This document shows, piece after piece, positions 34,841 through 43,558 of a DNA stretch of 64,000 bases. The first letter of the stretch is position 1. Each line of letters starts with the position of its first letter. The notes beneath the pieces were generated by a model. The model worked only from the letters and a program-made list of their open reading frames with translations, did not search any database and was not told where the DNA came from. The stretch is from Gammaproteobacteria bacterium. GTDB lineage: Bacteria > Pseudomonadota > Gammaproteobacteria > Burkholderiales > Rhodocyclaceae. The stretch is from assembly GCA_018828385.1 (NCBI GenBank), contig JAHJVE010000003.1, forward strand, positions 1 to 64,000. The letters run 5' to 3'. The position numbers and the translations under genes are program-made.

Positions 34841-36576
34841 TATTCGGATTTCTCGTTGTCCGGGGCGACCGGCTCGGGCGCTATCAGGTGGGCGGCGACG
34901 CGGCGCGCTTCGATGTCGTCAGCAACTTTCTGCTGGTCGGGCGTCAGGTTGTCGACGTTCTTCGGCTGGACCGCTTCGCGTTGCGCCTTGGCACGGGCCA
35001 TGGCAGCCTCGATGGTGGCGCGTTTTGCCTCTTTTTCCGGGTTGACCGTAGCAATCGCGGCGTCGGGCGCGGCTCCGGCACTTGGTGTGGCATCGCCTTC
35101 GGCGGCGGCTGCGGCGGCCGCTTCGGCCGCCTTCTTGGCGGCTTGGGCGGCCGCCGCCTTGGCCAGCTTTTCAGCCTTGTCGGCCTTTTCGCGCTCTTCG
35201 CGGTACTGCTTGAACTCGAAACGCGTCTTGGCCTGGTCGGCGGCGTTTTTCTCGCGTTCGCGCGCCCAGATTTCGCTCTTGGCAAAGCGGAAATACTGGA
35301 CCAGCGGGATGCGCGACGGGCAGACGTAGGAGCAGCAACCGCATTCGATACAGTCGAAGATGTTGTATTCCTGCGTCTTGCCGAAATTCTTGGCGCGCGC
35401 GAACCAGTACATCTCGAACGGTTGCAGTTCGTGCGGGCAGGCGCGGGCACAGGCGCCGCAGCGAATGCACGGCATTTCCGGGGCCTTGGGCGGGAACAGC
35501 CGGTCGGCGTGGGCGATCAGGCAGTTGGTCGTCTTGACCACCGGCACCTGCGGGTTGGGCACCAGGAAACCCATCATCGGGCCGCCCATCAGGATGCCGT
35601 CGGTGTCCGGGTGCGGCTGGGCGAGAGCGAGCAATTCGTCCATCGGCGTGCCGATCAGCACTTCGTAATTGCGCGGCGCGTGCACGTTGCCGGTGATGGT
35701 CAGGATGCGAGACACCAACGGTTCGCCGTGGGCGACGGCACGCCAGGCGCTGTAGGCGGTGCCGACGTTGAAGACCTGGACGCCCATGTCGGCGGTCGAC
35801 CGCATCGAGCCCGGCACTTCCTTGCCGGTCAGCACGCGGATCAATTGCTTGGCGCCGCCGGCCGGGTAAAGCGTCGGCACGGCAACGACGGAAAACGGCT
35901 CGTTCTGGGCGTCGACCGCAGCACGCATGGCGGCGATGGCCTCCGGCTTGTTGTCCTCGATGCCGATCAGCACCTTTTTCGGTTGCAGCAGGTCACGGAA
36001 AACGGCGATGCCGCGCACGACTTCATCGGCGCGTTCGCGCATCAGCAGGTCGTCGCAGGTGATGAAGGGTTCGCACTCGGCACCGTTGATGATCAGCTCA
36101 TCCATCGCCACACCCTTGCTCGGCGTCAACTTGCCGTGGGCCGGGAATCCGGCGCCGCCGAGGCCGACAATGCCGCATTGCTGCAGGTGATGGAAGACGT
36201 CGGCCGGGGGTACAGCACGGTGGTCGATTGGCGTGCGGGTTATCCACTCGTCCTTGCCATCCGGTTCGATGACGACGCACAGCGAGTCGAGGCCCGACGG
36301 GTGGGGGCGGACGTGCATCGCCACTTCGAGCACGGTGCCCGAGGTCGGGGCATGGACGGCGGCGGAAATCCAGCCGTCCGCCTGGCCGATCATCTGGCCC
36401 TTTAGGACATGGTCGCCCGCTTGAATAATCGGTCGCGGCGTGCCGCCGATGCTCTGGTGCAACGGCACGATCAAGCGCGAAGGCATCGGCGCCTGGGCAA
36501 TTGGCAGATGGTTCGATTGCAGCTTGTTGCTCGGCGGCTTGACGCCACCCTTGAACTTGAACAGATTCATCAGCAT
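34840..36576 (-). CDS. rnfC: Rnf complex subunit RnfC with repeat-encoded stretch in its tail
   Basis: A 578-aa peripheral subunit: NADH- and FMN-binding region (GLGGAGFPAHGKL, about 118-130) and two 4Fe-4S motifs (CIRCGACARACP about 366-377, CIECGCCSYVCP about 406-417). After residue 440 comes an alanine- and lysine-rich extension common in proteobacterial RnfC. Within it, residues about 508-518 (ATVNPEKEAKR) are read from repeat copy 9. Start ATG at 36576 overlaps the rnfB stop (TGATG). Confidence 0.95.
   Translation of the reverse strand: MLMNLFKFKGGVKPPSNKLQSNHLPIAQAPMPSRLIVPLHQSIGGTPRPIIQAGDHVLKGQMIGQADGWISAAVHAPTSGTVLEVAMHVRPHPSGLDSLCVVIEPDGKDEWITRTPIDHRAVPPADVFHHLQQCGIVGLGGAGFPAHGKLTPSKGVAMDELIINGAECEPFITCDDLLMRERADEVVRGIAVFRDLLQPKKVLIGIEDNKPEAIAAMRAAVDAQNEPFSVVAVPTLYPAGGAKQLIRVLTGKEVPGSMRSTADMGVQVFNVGTAYSAWRAVAHGEPLVSRILTITGNVHAPRNYEVLIGTPMDELLALAQPHPDTDGILMGGPMMGFLVPNPQVPVVKTTNCLIAHADRLFPPKAPEMPCIRCGACARACPHELQPFEMYWFARAKNFGKTQEYNIFDCIECGCCSYVCPSRIPLVQYFRFAKSEIWAREREKNAADQAKTRFEFKQYREEREKADKAEKLAKAAAAQAAKKAAEAAAAAAAEGDATPSAGAAPDAAIATVNPEKEAKRATIEAAMARAKAQREAVQPKNVDNLTPDQQKVADDIEARRVAAHLIAPEPVAPDNEKSE
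35022..35053 (+). repeat. Interspersed repeat, copy 9, inside rnfC
   Basis: GTTTTGCCTCTTTTTCC then GGGTTGACCGTAGCA. Same antisense frame as in the FIST gene (A-T-V-N). It sits in the low-complexity tail, where insertion is likely tolerated. Confidence 0.85.
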
Positions 36577-37121
36577 CAGGCGGCCGCCTTGATCTCGATG
36601 ACCGGATACTTCCACTTCCAGTTGTCGATGGTTTCGGGGATGACTTCCATGTGGATGCACTCGACCGGGCAGGGCGGCAGGCACAGTTCGCAGCCGGTGC
36701 ATTGCTGGGCGACGATGGTGTGCATCTGCTTGGCGGCGCCGACGATGGCATCGACCGGGCAGGCCTGGATGCACAGCGTGCAGCCGATGCAGGTGTTTTC
36801 GTCGATGATGGCGATCTGCTTCGGTTTTTCCTCGGCGTCAAGCGGCTTGACTTCGCGGCCGAGCAGGTCGGCCAGGCGCTGCACGCCTTCAGCCCCGCCT
36901 GGCGGGCATTTGTTGATTTCCTCGCCATTGACGATGGCTTCGGCATAGGGCTTGCAGCCGGGGAAACCGCACTGGCCGCACTGGGTCTGGGGCAGGATGG
37001 CCTCGATCTTTTCGACGAGCGGGTCGCCCTCGACCTTGAACTTGATCGCGGCGAAGCCGAGCGCCGCGCCCAGCACGACGGCGCCGAGAGCCATGATGGC
37101 GATGGCGAGCAGGATGTCCAT
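36576..37121 (-). CDS. rnfB: Rnf complex subunit RnfB
   Basis: A 181-aa ferredoxin-like subunit: N-terminal membrane anchor ([19 protein letters not shown]), the [17 protein letters not shown] cluster motif (about 47-63, with a fourth Cys in NKCPPGG), and two C-terminal 4Fe-4S motifs ([24 protein letters not shown]). It takes electrons from ferredoxin. Overlaps rnfA and rnfC by one base each. Confidence 0.96.
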   Translation of the reverse strand: MDILLAIAIMALGAVVLGAALGFAAIKFKVEGDPLVEKIEAILPQTQCGQCGFPGCKPYAEAIVNGEEINKCPPGGAEGVQRLADLLGREVKPLDAEEKPKQIAIIDENTCIGCTLCIQACPVDAIVGAAKQMHTIVAQQCTGCELCLPPCPVECIHMEVIPETIDNWKWKYPVIEIKAAA

Positions 37122-37705
37122 TATTGGTACTTGTCCAGGCCGGCGAAGCCCATGAAGGCCAGCGCCATCAGGCCGGCAGTAACCATGGCGATGGCCGCCC
37201 CGCGGAAATGCGTCGGTACCTCGGCGCCCTCGACCCGCTCGCGGATGCCGGCGAAGAGGATCAGTACTAGCGAGAAGCCGACCGCGCTGCCGGCGCCGAA
37301 GAGCAGGGATTCAACGAAGTTGTAGCCGTTCGAGATATTGAGCAGCGGCACGCCGAGTACGGCGCAGTTGGTGGTGATCAGCGGCAGGTAGATGCCCAGC
37401 GTCTGCTGCAGCGTCGGCGAAGTCTTGGCGATGACCATTTCGGTGAGCTGGACGATGGCGGCGATGGTGACGATGAAGGACAGCGTGCGCAGGTATTCCA
37501 GCCCGAACGGCATCAACAGGTAGTGGTCGATGATGTAGCTGGCGCCGGTCGCCATGGTCAGCACGAAGGTCGTCGCGGCGCCCATGCCGTAAGCGGTCTC
37601 CAGCTTTTTGGAAACGCCCATGAAAGGGCAAAGACCGAGGATCTTGACCAGTACGACGTTATTGACGAGGACTGCGCCGACGAGAATGAAGAGGTAGTGG
37701 CTCAT
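37121..37705 (-). CDS. rnfA: Rnf complex subunit RnfA
   Basis: A 194-aa membrane subunit with six helices and the family start [25 protein letters not shown]. Together with RnfE it coordinates an intramembrane Fe-S centre in known complexes. First gene of rnfABCDGE, 72 bases after pyrD on the same strand. In this type of organism Rnf probably drives reverse electron transport to ferredoxin or flavodoxin, for example for nitrogenase or biosynthesis. Confidence 0.96.
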   Translation of the reverse strand: MSHYLFILVGAVLVNNVVLVKILGLCPFMGVSKKLETAYGMGAATTFVLTMATGASYIIDHYLLMPFGLEYLRTLSFIVTIAAIVQLTEMVIAKTSPTLQQTLGIYLPLITTNCAVLGVPLLNISNGYNFVESLLFGAGSAVGFSLVLILFAGIRERVEGAEVPTHFRGAAIAMVTAGLMALAFMGFAGLDKYQ

Positions 37706-37777
37706 AGATTGGGCGTGCGTGAGGCGCGTATTATCGGGCTTTGCCGCAGGGCAAACAACCGCGCGCCGGTTATGGCC

Positions 37778-38824
37778 TTATGCCTTTTTCTTCCCGATGA
37801 CGTGAGCCAGGGTTTCCGCCACTTCGGCCACCAGGTCGGGCCCGCGGTAGATGAAACCGCTGTAGAACTGGACCAGGCTTGCCCCGGCGCGAATTTTCTC
37901 CGCCGCGTCCTCGCCGCCCATGATGCCGCCGACGCCGATGATCGGCAGTTCGCCGGCCAGCGCAATCGCCAGTTTTTTCTGCACCGCCGTCGATTTCGCG
38001 AAAACCGGCTTGCCCGACAGGCCGCCGGTTTCGGCGCCATTCGGCAGACCTTCGACGCCTTCACGCGACAAGGTGGTGTTGGTCGCAATCACGCCGTCGA
38101 AACGGTGGCGGCGCAGCGCGTCGGCGATGGCGGTGATTTGTTCGTCGTCGAGATCGGGCGCGATCTTGAGCGCCATCGGGACGTATTTGCCGTGCTGCTC
38201 GGCCAGTTTCAACTGCCTGGCCTTGAGCTGGGACAGCAGGTCGTCGAGCGCCTCGTCCTTCTGCAGTTCGCGCAGGTTCTTGGTGTTCGGCGACGAGATG
38301 TTGACCGTCACGTAGCTGGCGTCGTTATAGACCTTGTCGAGGCAGATCAGATAGTCGTCGGCGGCCTTCTCGATTGGCGTCGTGGCGTTCTTGCCGATGT
38401 TGATGCCGAGAATGCCACCGTTTTTCGGGAATTCGGCGCGGCGGACGTTTTCCAGCAACTTGTCGACACCGGCGTTGTTGAAGCCCATCCGGTTGATGAT
38501 GCCCTGCGCTTCCGGGATGCGGAAGAGGCGCGGCTTCGGGTTGCCATCCTGCGGGCGCGGCGTGATCGTGCCGATTTCGATGAAACCGAAGCCGAGCTTG
38601 GCCAGCGCATCGATGTGGTCGCCATTCTTGTCGAGGCCGGCGGCCAAGCCGACCGGATTCGGGAACTTGAGGCCCATGACGTCGACCGGGCAGGCGGCGA
38701 CCTTTTTGGCGACCAGGCAGGAGAAGCCGGCGGCGTTGAGGAAATCGATGCCATTCATGCCGATGCCGTGGGCGGCTTCGGCGTCGAGGGCGAAAAAAAA
38801 CTTGCGAATGAGGGGATAGAGCAT
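37778..38824 (-). CDS. pyrD: Dihydroorotate dehydrogenase (quinone), class 2
   Basis: A 348-aa membrane-associated flavoenzyme of pyrimidine synthesis. It has the class 2 N-terminal helix ([13 protein letters not shown]), FMN-binding [10 protein letters not shown], the [11 protein letters not shown] segment with the catalytic Ser region, and [13 protein letters not shown] start at the ATG at 38824; the open frame continues upstream into the divergent promoter region. Divergent from the TolC-like gene. Confidence 0.95.
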   Translation of the reverse strand: MLYPLIRKFFFALDAEAAHGIGMNGIDFLNAAGFSCLVAKKVAACPVDVMGLKFPNPVGLAAGLDKNGDHIDALAKLGFGFIEIGTITPRPQDGNPKPRLFRIPEAQGIINRMGFNNAGVDKLLENVRRAEFPKNGGILGINIGKNATTPIEKAADDYLICLDKVYNDASYVTVNISSPNTKNLRELQKDEALDDLLSQLKARQLKLAEQHGKYVPMALKIAPDLDDEQITAIADALRRHRFDGVIATNTTLSREGVEGLPNGAETGGLSGKPVFAKSTAVQKKLAIALAGELPIIGVGGIMGGEDAAEKIRAGASLVQFYSGFIYRGPDLVAEVAETLAHVIGKKKA

Positions 38825-38927
38825 AGTGGGCGCGATTTTACCGCATTGCACCCTGTCGCGGCGGCCCGCCTGGCCCGGAAACAAACTGTAACGCCTGATT
38901 TTTTGCGGTAAGGCTAAACTTCAGCCC

Positions 38928-40313
38928 ATGCGATTTTTCACCTGTTTTTTCCTGTTGACCGTAGCACTCCCCTCGTGGGCAGGGGGCTTGAACGATCCGT
39001 TCGGCACTGACGCCATGGCGCCGCTCAAGGTATCGCCCAGCCTGGCCGCCCGGGTGGGCGAAGCGCCCTGTGCTACCGAGATTCCGGCAACGGCGCTGAC
39101 GGCGCTCGAAGCCGTCGATCTGGCCTTGTGCAACCACCCGCAGACACGCGAAGTGTGGGCATCGGCCCGCGTGCAGGCGGCGCTGGTTGGCGTCGCCAAG
39201 GCCGGCTGGTTGCCGAATCTCGATGCCAGTGCCAGCGCGACGCGTTTCCAGTACGACGACGCTTCGTACAACCGGCGTTCCGCCGCGCTGACGCTGTCCT
39301 GGTTGCTGATCGATTTCGGCCAGCGTTCGGCCAATGTCGAGAATGCCCAGCAATTGCTCAATGCCGCCGCAGCGACGCAGGATGCGACGGTGCAGTCGCT
39401 GTTTCTCGCCGCGCTGCAGACCTACTACACGGCGCAGGCGACGCAGGCGGCGGTGGTGTCGGCGAGCGAGGCCGAGCGTTCGGCAAGCGAAAGCTTCCGG
39501 GCGGCCGATGCCCGCTACCAGGTCGGCGTCGCCACGCCGGCTGATCGTTTGCAGGCGCAGACGGCGTTGTCGCAGGCGACGCTCAATCGCATCCGGGCCG
39601 AGGGCGACGCCCGCAACGGGCTGGGGGCGCTGGCCAATGCGCTGGGTTTCGAGGCGCAGCAGAAAATTGTTTTGGCCGAATTGCCGGCTTTGCCAGCCGA
39701 GCTGGCTTTCCAGAAGGAAGTCGATGCCATGATCGCCGAGGCGCAGGGGCGCCGGCCTGATCTCAAGGCGGCGGAAGCGCAGCTCAAGGCGGCCGAGGCC
39801 AGCGTCGACATCGCCCGCGCTCAGGGCCGGCCGACCGTCTCGCTGGCGGCCGGGCCGAGCTGGCAGAATTCGGCCGGCGTCGTCACGCAGGGTGGCAGCA
39901 TCGGGCTGACGCTCAACGTGCCGATCTTCGCCGGCTTCGACACGACTTACCGCGTGCGTTCGGCTGCAGCGCAGGCTGATGTTCGCGCCGCGCAGCGCGA
40001 TCGGATCAAGAACCAGATCGCGCTTGACGTCTGGAAGTCCTACCAGAGCCTGACGACGGCGACGCAAAGCCTGAAGACTTCGGCCGATCTGGTGGCCAGC
40101 GCCGAGCAGTCGGAACGCGTCGCGCTCGGTCGCTACAAGGCCGGCGTCGGCACCGTGCTCGATCTGCTGTCGGCGCAGAGTGCGCTGGCCAGCGCCCGTT
40201 TGCAGCGCATTCAGGCGCAGCTCGACTGGAATGTTTATCGCGCCACATTGGCTCAGTCCATGGGCGCGCTCGATTACTCGCTGCTGCAACCGGCGGCGGA
40301 AGGAAGACCATGA
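38928..40313 (+). CDS. TolC-family outer membrane efflux protein
   Basis: A 461-aa outer membrane channel of tripartite efflux or type I secretion. Two OEP repeats (about 70-260 and 265-455) consist of long amphipathic helices (for example QATQAAVVSASEAERSASES) with beta segments between. The signal peptide (MRFFTCFFLLTVALPSWA) is encoded almost wholly by repeat copy 10. It overlaps the next gene by 4 bases and heads an export operon with the adaptor and ABC genes. Confidence 0.92.
   Translation: MRFFTCFFLLTVALPSWAGGLNDPFGTDAMAPLKVSPSLAARVGEAPCATEIPATALTALEAVDLALCNHPQTREVWASARVQAALVGVAKAGWLPNLDASASATRFQYDDASYNRRSAALTLSWLLIDFGQRSANVENAQQLLNAAAATQDATVQSLFLAALQTYYTAQATQAAVVSASEAERSASESFRAADARYQVGVATPADRLQAQTALSQATLNRIRAEGDARNGLGALANALGFEAQQKIVLAELPALPAELAFQKEVDAMIAEAQGRRPDLKAAEAQLKAAEASVDIARAQGRPTVSLAAGPSWQNSAGVVTQGGSIGLTLNVPIFAGFDTTYRVRSAAAQADVRAAQRDRIKNQIALDVWKSYQSLTTATQSLKTSADLVASAEQSERVALGRYKAGVGTVLDLLSAQSALASARLQRIQAQLDWNVYRATLAQSMGALDYSLLQPAAEGRP
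38933..38966 (+). repeat. Interspersed repeat, copy 10, forming the TolC signal peptide
   Basis: ATTTTTCACCTGTTTTTTCC then TGTTGACCGTAGCA. It starts 2 bases after the ATG. Read in the + direction it gives phenylalanines, then L-L-T-V-A, a functional-looking hydrophobic core. Confidence 0.8.
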
Positions 40314-41557
40314 AACAAATCGGCAAGATTTTGCTTGGCGTCACGGTGATTGCCAGCCTGATCGGCGGCGGCGTCTGGTACAACAATCAGCGCGCGGCGC
40401 AAAATCCGGAAACCCGCTACAAGCTGGCGGCTGTCGACAAGGGCGACGTGACGCAAACGGTGTCGGCCAACGGGACGCTCAATCCGGTGGTGCTGATCAG
40501 TGTCGGCACGCAGGTCTCGGGCACGGTGAAGAAGCTTTACGTCGATTTCAACGACAAGGTGAAGAAGGGCCAGCCGCTGCTTGAACTCGACGATGCGCTG
40601 GTTTCGGCCACCGAGCGGCAGAGCGCGGCGAATGTGATCAACGCCCAGGCGACGCTGGAGCTGGCGCAGGCCAATGAGGCGCGCATGAAGTCGCTGATCG
40701 CCCAGGAATACGTTTCGAAACAGGAATACGACCAGTCCACCCAGGCTCTCAAGTCAGCCCGGGCGCAACTGGCGCTGGCCCGGGCGCAGAACGAGCGCGA
40801 CCGCGCCAACCTTAATTTTACGGTGATCCGTTCGCCGGTCGATGGTGTCGTCATCGACCGCGTCGTCGATCTCGGGCAGACGGTGGCGGCCAGCTTCCAG
40901 ACGCCGACGCTGATCAAGATCGCCCAGGATCTGTCGGAAATGCGCATCGACACGAGCTTTGCCGAAGCCGACATCGGCGGCATCCGGGCCGGGCAGAAGG
41001 CCCGCTTCACCGTCGACGCTTTCCCGAACCGCAGTTTCACCGGCAACGTGCAACAGATCCGCCTCAATCCGACCAACCTGCAGAATGTCGTCACCTACAA
41101 CGTGCGCATCAACGTCGCCAACCCCGAGCAGGTGCTGCTGCCGGGCATGACGGCCTACGTCAATATCGGCGTCCAGAAGCGCGAGGGCGCGCTGCTCGTA
41201 CCGAACGCCGCGCTGCGCTTCAAGCCGGCCGATGGCGGCGAGAAAAAATCGGAAAATGGCCAAAAATCGGCGTCGACCGTAGGACCATCGAGTGTCGGGC
41301 CGGGCATGGGCGCCGGGGCCGATGGCAGCGCTGCCAAGGCCGGCGGCGGCAAGGGCAAGAAACGCGACGGCCAGAGCGGCACGGTTTACGTGCTGGCGGG
41401 CGATGAAATCCGGCCGGTCGGCGTCCAGCTCGGCATCACCGACAACCGCAATACCGAGATCGTCGGCGGCGATCTCAAGGAAGGCGACCGCATCGTCACC
41501 GGCGAGAACACCAACGGCGTCAAGTCGCCGTCCTCCGTCGGCATGCGGATGTTCTGA
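40310..41557 (+). CDS. MacA-like periplasmic adaptor protein
   Basis: A 415-aa membrane-fusion protein: N-terminal anchor (ILLGVTVIASLIGGGVWY), biotinyl-lipoyl-like domain (VSVGTQVSGTVKKLYVD), a coiled-coil hairpin (about 100-165, ATLELAQANEARMKSLIAQ), and a beta-barrel domain. It links the inner-membrane ABC pump to TolC. Between about residues 308 and 355 is a low-complexity insert rich in Gly, Ser and Lys, partly from a rearranged repeat copy. Overlaps both neighbours (ATGA, and one base). Confidence 0.92.
   Translation: MKQIGKILLGVTVIASLIGGGVWYNNQRAAQNPETRYKLAAVDKGDVTQTVSANGTLNPVVLISVGTQVSGTVKKLYVDFNDKVKKGQPLLELDDALVSATERQSAANVINAQATLELAQANEARMKSLIAQEYVSKQEYDQSTQALKSARAQLALARAQNERDRANLNFTVIRSPVDGVVIDRVVDLGQTVAASFQTPTLIKIAQDLSEMRIDTSFAEADIGGIRAGQKARFTVDAFPNRSFTGNVQQIRLNPTNLQNVVTYNVRINVANPEQVLLPGMTAYVNIGVQKREGALLVPNAALRFKPADGGEKKSENGQKSASTVGPSSVGPGMGAGADGSAAKAGGGKGKKRDGQSGTVYVLAGDEIRPVGVQLGITDNRNTEIVGGDLKEGDRIVTGENTNGVKSPSSVGMRMF
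41252..41285 (+). repeat. Interspersed repeat, rearranged copy 11, inside the adaptor gene
   Basis: GAAAATGGCCAAAAATCGG then CGTCGACCGTAGGA. The right half is normal; the left half looks inverted (ATGGCCAAAA instead of TTTTGGCCAT). It encodes ENGQKSASTVG in the insert. Confidence 0.6.
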
Positions 41558-42258
41558 TGGCTGAATCAGTCATCCGGGTGGTCGGCCTGGGCAAATCCTA
41601 TGCCACGGCGGCGGGTTTGTTCCCGGCGCTCAAGGGCGTCAATCTCGATATCCGGCCCGGCGAGTACATCGCCATCATGGGGCCTTCCGGCTCCGGTAAA
41701 TCGACCTTCATGAACCTGCTCGGCTGCCTCGATACGCCGACCACGGGCGATTACTACCTGGCCGGCGAGAACGTCGCCAACCTCGATCCGGACGCCCTGG
41801 CCATCCTGCGCAACCGGACGCTGGGCTTTGTTTTTCAGGGCTTCAACCTGCTGCCGCGCATGAGCCTCCAGGACAACGTCGCGTTGCCGCTGGTCTATGC
41901 CGGCGCCGACAAGGAAACGCGGCGGGCCAGGGGGCGCGAAATGCTCGCCAAGGTCGGCCTCGGCCAGTACGCCGAATCGCTGCCCAGCCGCATTTCCGGC
42001 GGCCAGCAGCAACGCGTGGCAATTGCCCGGGCGCTCGTGAATTCCCCGCAACTCATCCTCGCCGACGAGCCGACCGGCAATCTCGATAGCCACACCAGCG
42101 AGGAAATCATGCGCCTGTTCGGCGAACTCAACGCCGAGGGCATCACCATTGTCCTGGTCACGCACGAACCGGACATCGCGGCGCACGCCAAGCGGCAGGT
42201 CAAATTTCTCGATGGCGAAATAGTCAGCGATCACCTGACGGAGCATGCCCCGGCATGA
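41557..42258 (+). CDS. MacB-like ABC transporter ATP-binding protein
   Basis: A 233-aa ATPase of the MacB/LolD type: Walker [10 protein letters not shown] (about 46-54), Q loop [11 protein letters not shown], signature [14 protein letters not shown] (about 148), Walker [14 protein letters not shown]-loop VTHEPD. In Escherichia coli MacB this domain is fused to the permease; here they are separate genes. Sits one base into the adaptor stop. Confidence 0.94.
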   Translation: MAESVIRVVGLGKSYATAAGLFPALKGVNLDIRPGEYIAIMGPSGSGKSTFMNLLGCLDTPTTGDYYLAGENVANLDPDALAILRNRTLGFVFQGFNLLPRMSLQDNVALPLVYAGADKETRRARGREMLAKVGLGQYAESLPSRISGGQQQRVAIARALVNSPQLILADEPTGNLDSHTSEEIMRLFGELNAEGITIVLVTHEPDIAAHAKRQVKFLDGEIVSDHLTEHAPA

Positions 42259-42265
42259 GCACGAA

Positions 42266-42306
42266 CATTTCAAATTTGGCCATTTTTCCCGGTCGACCGT
42301 GGGATT
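42266..42306 (+). repeat. Interspersed repeat, copy 12 (forward, GTGGGATT end)
   Basis: CATTTCAAATTTGGCCAT, T-run, CCCGGTCGACCGTGGGATT. It occupies most of the only sizeable gap in the export operon, between ATPase and permease genes. Confidence 0.92.
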
Positions 42307-42337
42307 CGCCAAAAAGCCGCATTCGTGAGGCTTTGCC

Positions 42338-43558
42338 ATGTTGAAAGCGATGCTCGGCGAAGCCTGGCTGGCGATGGGCGCCAACCGCCTGCGCACGGCG
42401 TTGACCATGCTCGGCATGGTCATTGGCGTCGGCGCCGTGGTCATCATGATGGCCATCGGGCAGGGCGCGCAGTATGCCGTGCAGCAGACCATCAGCACCA
42501 TGGGCTCGAATCTCTACATCGTGCTTTCCGGGTCGTTCACCAGCGGCGGCGTGCGCAGCGGCTCGGCCGGCGGGCCGACGCTCAATGTCGGCGATGCCGA
42601 GGCGATGGCCGAACTCGACGGCGTCGCCAACGTGGCGCCAACACACATGGGGACGCGGCAACTGGTTTACGGCTCGCAGAACTGGAGTTCGTCGATCATC
42701 GGCACGACGCCGGACTATCTCGAGGCGCGGGCCTGGAGCATCGTGCGCGGCGCCGCTTTCGGCGATTCCGACGTGCGTTCCTCGACGCGGGTGGCGATCA
42801 TCGGCAAGACCGTGGCGGAAAACCTGTTCGGCGCCGACGACCCGATCGGCAAGACCATGCGCATCCAGCAAAGCCCGTTCATCGTCATCGGCGTGCTCGG
42901 TAGCAAGGGCCAGAATCTCGACGGCCGCGACCAGGACGACACCGTGATCATTCCGCTGTCCACCGCCCAGCGCAAAGTGTTCGGGACGCCTTTCCTGGGC
43001 TCGGTGCGCATGATCATGGTCCAGGCCGATTCGGCCGAGGCCATGGCCAAGGTCGAAGCCGGCGTCCGGGCCTTGCTCCGCCAGCGCCACCGGCTGCGCG
43101 AGGGGGCGCCCGACGATTTCTTCATGCGCAACCTGTCGGCCGCAGCCGAATCGGAGGCCGAAACGACGCGCACGATGTCCATCCTGCTTGGCGCCATCGC
43201 CTCGATTTCGCTGCTCGTCGGCGGCATCGGCATCATGAACATCATGCTCGTTTCGGTCACCGAACGGACCCGTGAAATCGGCATCCGCATGGCCATCGGC
43301 GCCCGCCAGCGCGACATCCTCACCCAGTTCCTGCTCGAAGCCGTGATGATCTCCTTCGCCGGCTGCCTGCTCGGCCTGCTCATCGGCCTCGGCATCGCCC
43401 TCGGCATCAACGCCTTCACCGGCATGGTCATCGTCATCTCGGGCAGCGCCGCCCTCATCGCCTTCGCTGTCGCCGCCGGGGTCGGCATCTTCTTCGGCTG
43501 GTACCCGGCCCGCAAGGCGGCCCAGCTCGATCCCATCGAGGCACTGCGTTACCAATGA
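42338..43558 (+). CDS. MacB-like ABC transporter permease
   Basis: A 406-aa permease with the MacB topology: TM1 near 22-42, a large periplasmic MacB_PCD domain (about 45-275), then three C-terminal helices with the FtsX-like motif SVTERTREIGIRMAIGARQRDI. It partners the ATPase, adaptor and TolC protein to export macrolide-like, peptide or lipid substrates. Substrate not readable. Ends with ATGA overlap into the flavoprotein gene. Confidence 0.93.
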   Translation: MLKAMLGEAWLAMGANRLRTALTMLGMVIGVGAVVIMMAIGQGAQYAVQQTISTMGSNLYIVLSGSFTSGGVRSGSAGGPTLNVGDAEAMAELDGVANVAPTHMGTRQLVYGSQNWSSSIIGTTPDYLEARAWSIVRGAAFGDSDVRSSTRVAIIGKTVAENLFGADDPIGKTMRIQQSPFIVIGVLGSKGQNLDGRDQDDTVIIPLSTAQRKVFGTPFLGSVRMIMVQADSAEAMAKVEAGVRALLRQRHRLREGAPDDFFMRNLSAAAESEAETTRTMSILLGAIASISLLVGGIGIMNIMLVSVTERTREIGIRMAIGARQRDILTQFLLEAVMISFAGCLLGLLIGLGIALGINAFTGMVIVISGSAALIAFAVAAGVGIFFGWYPARKAAQLDPIEALRYQ

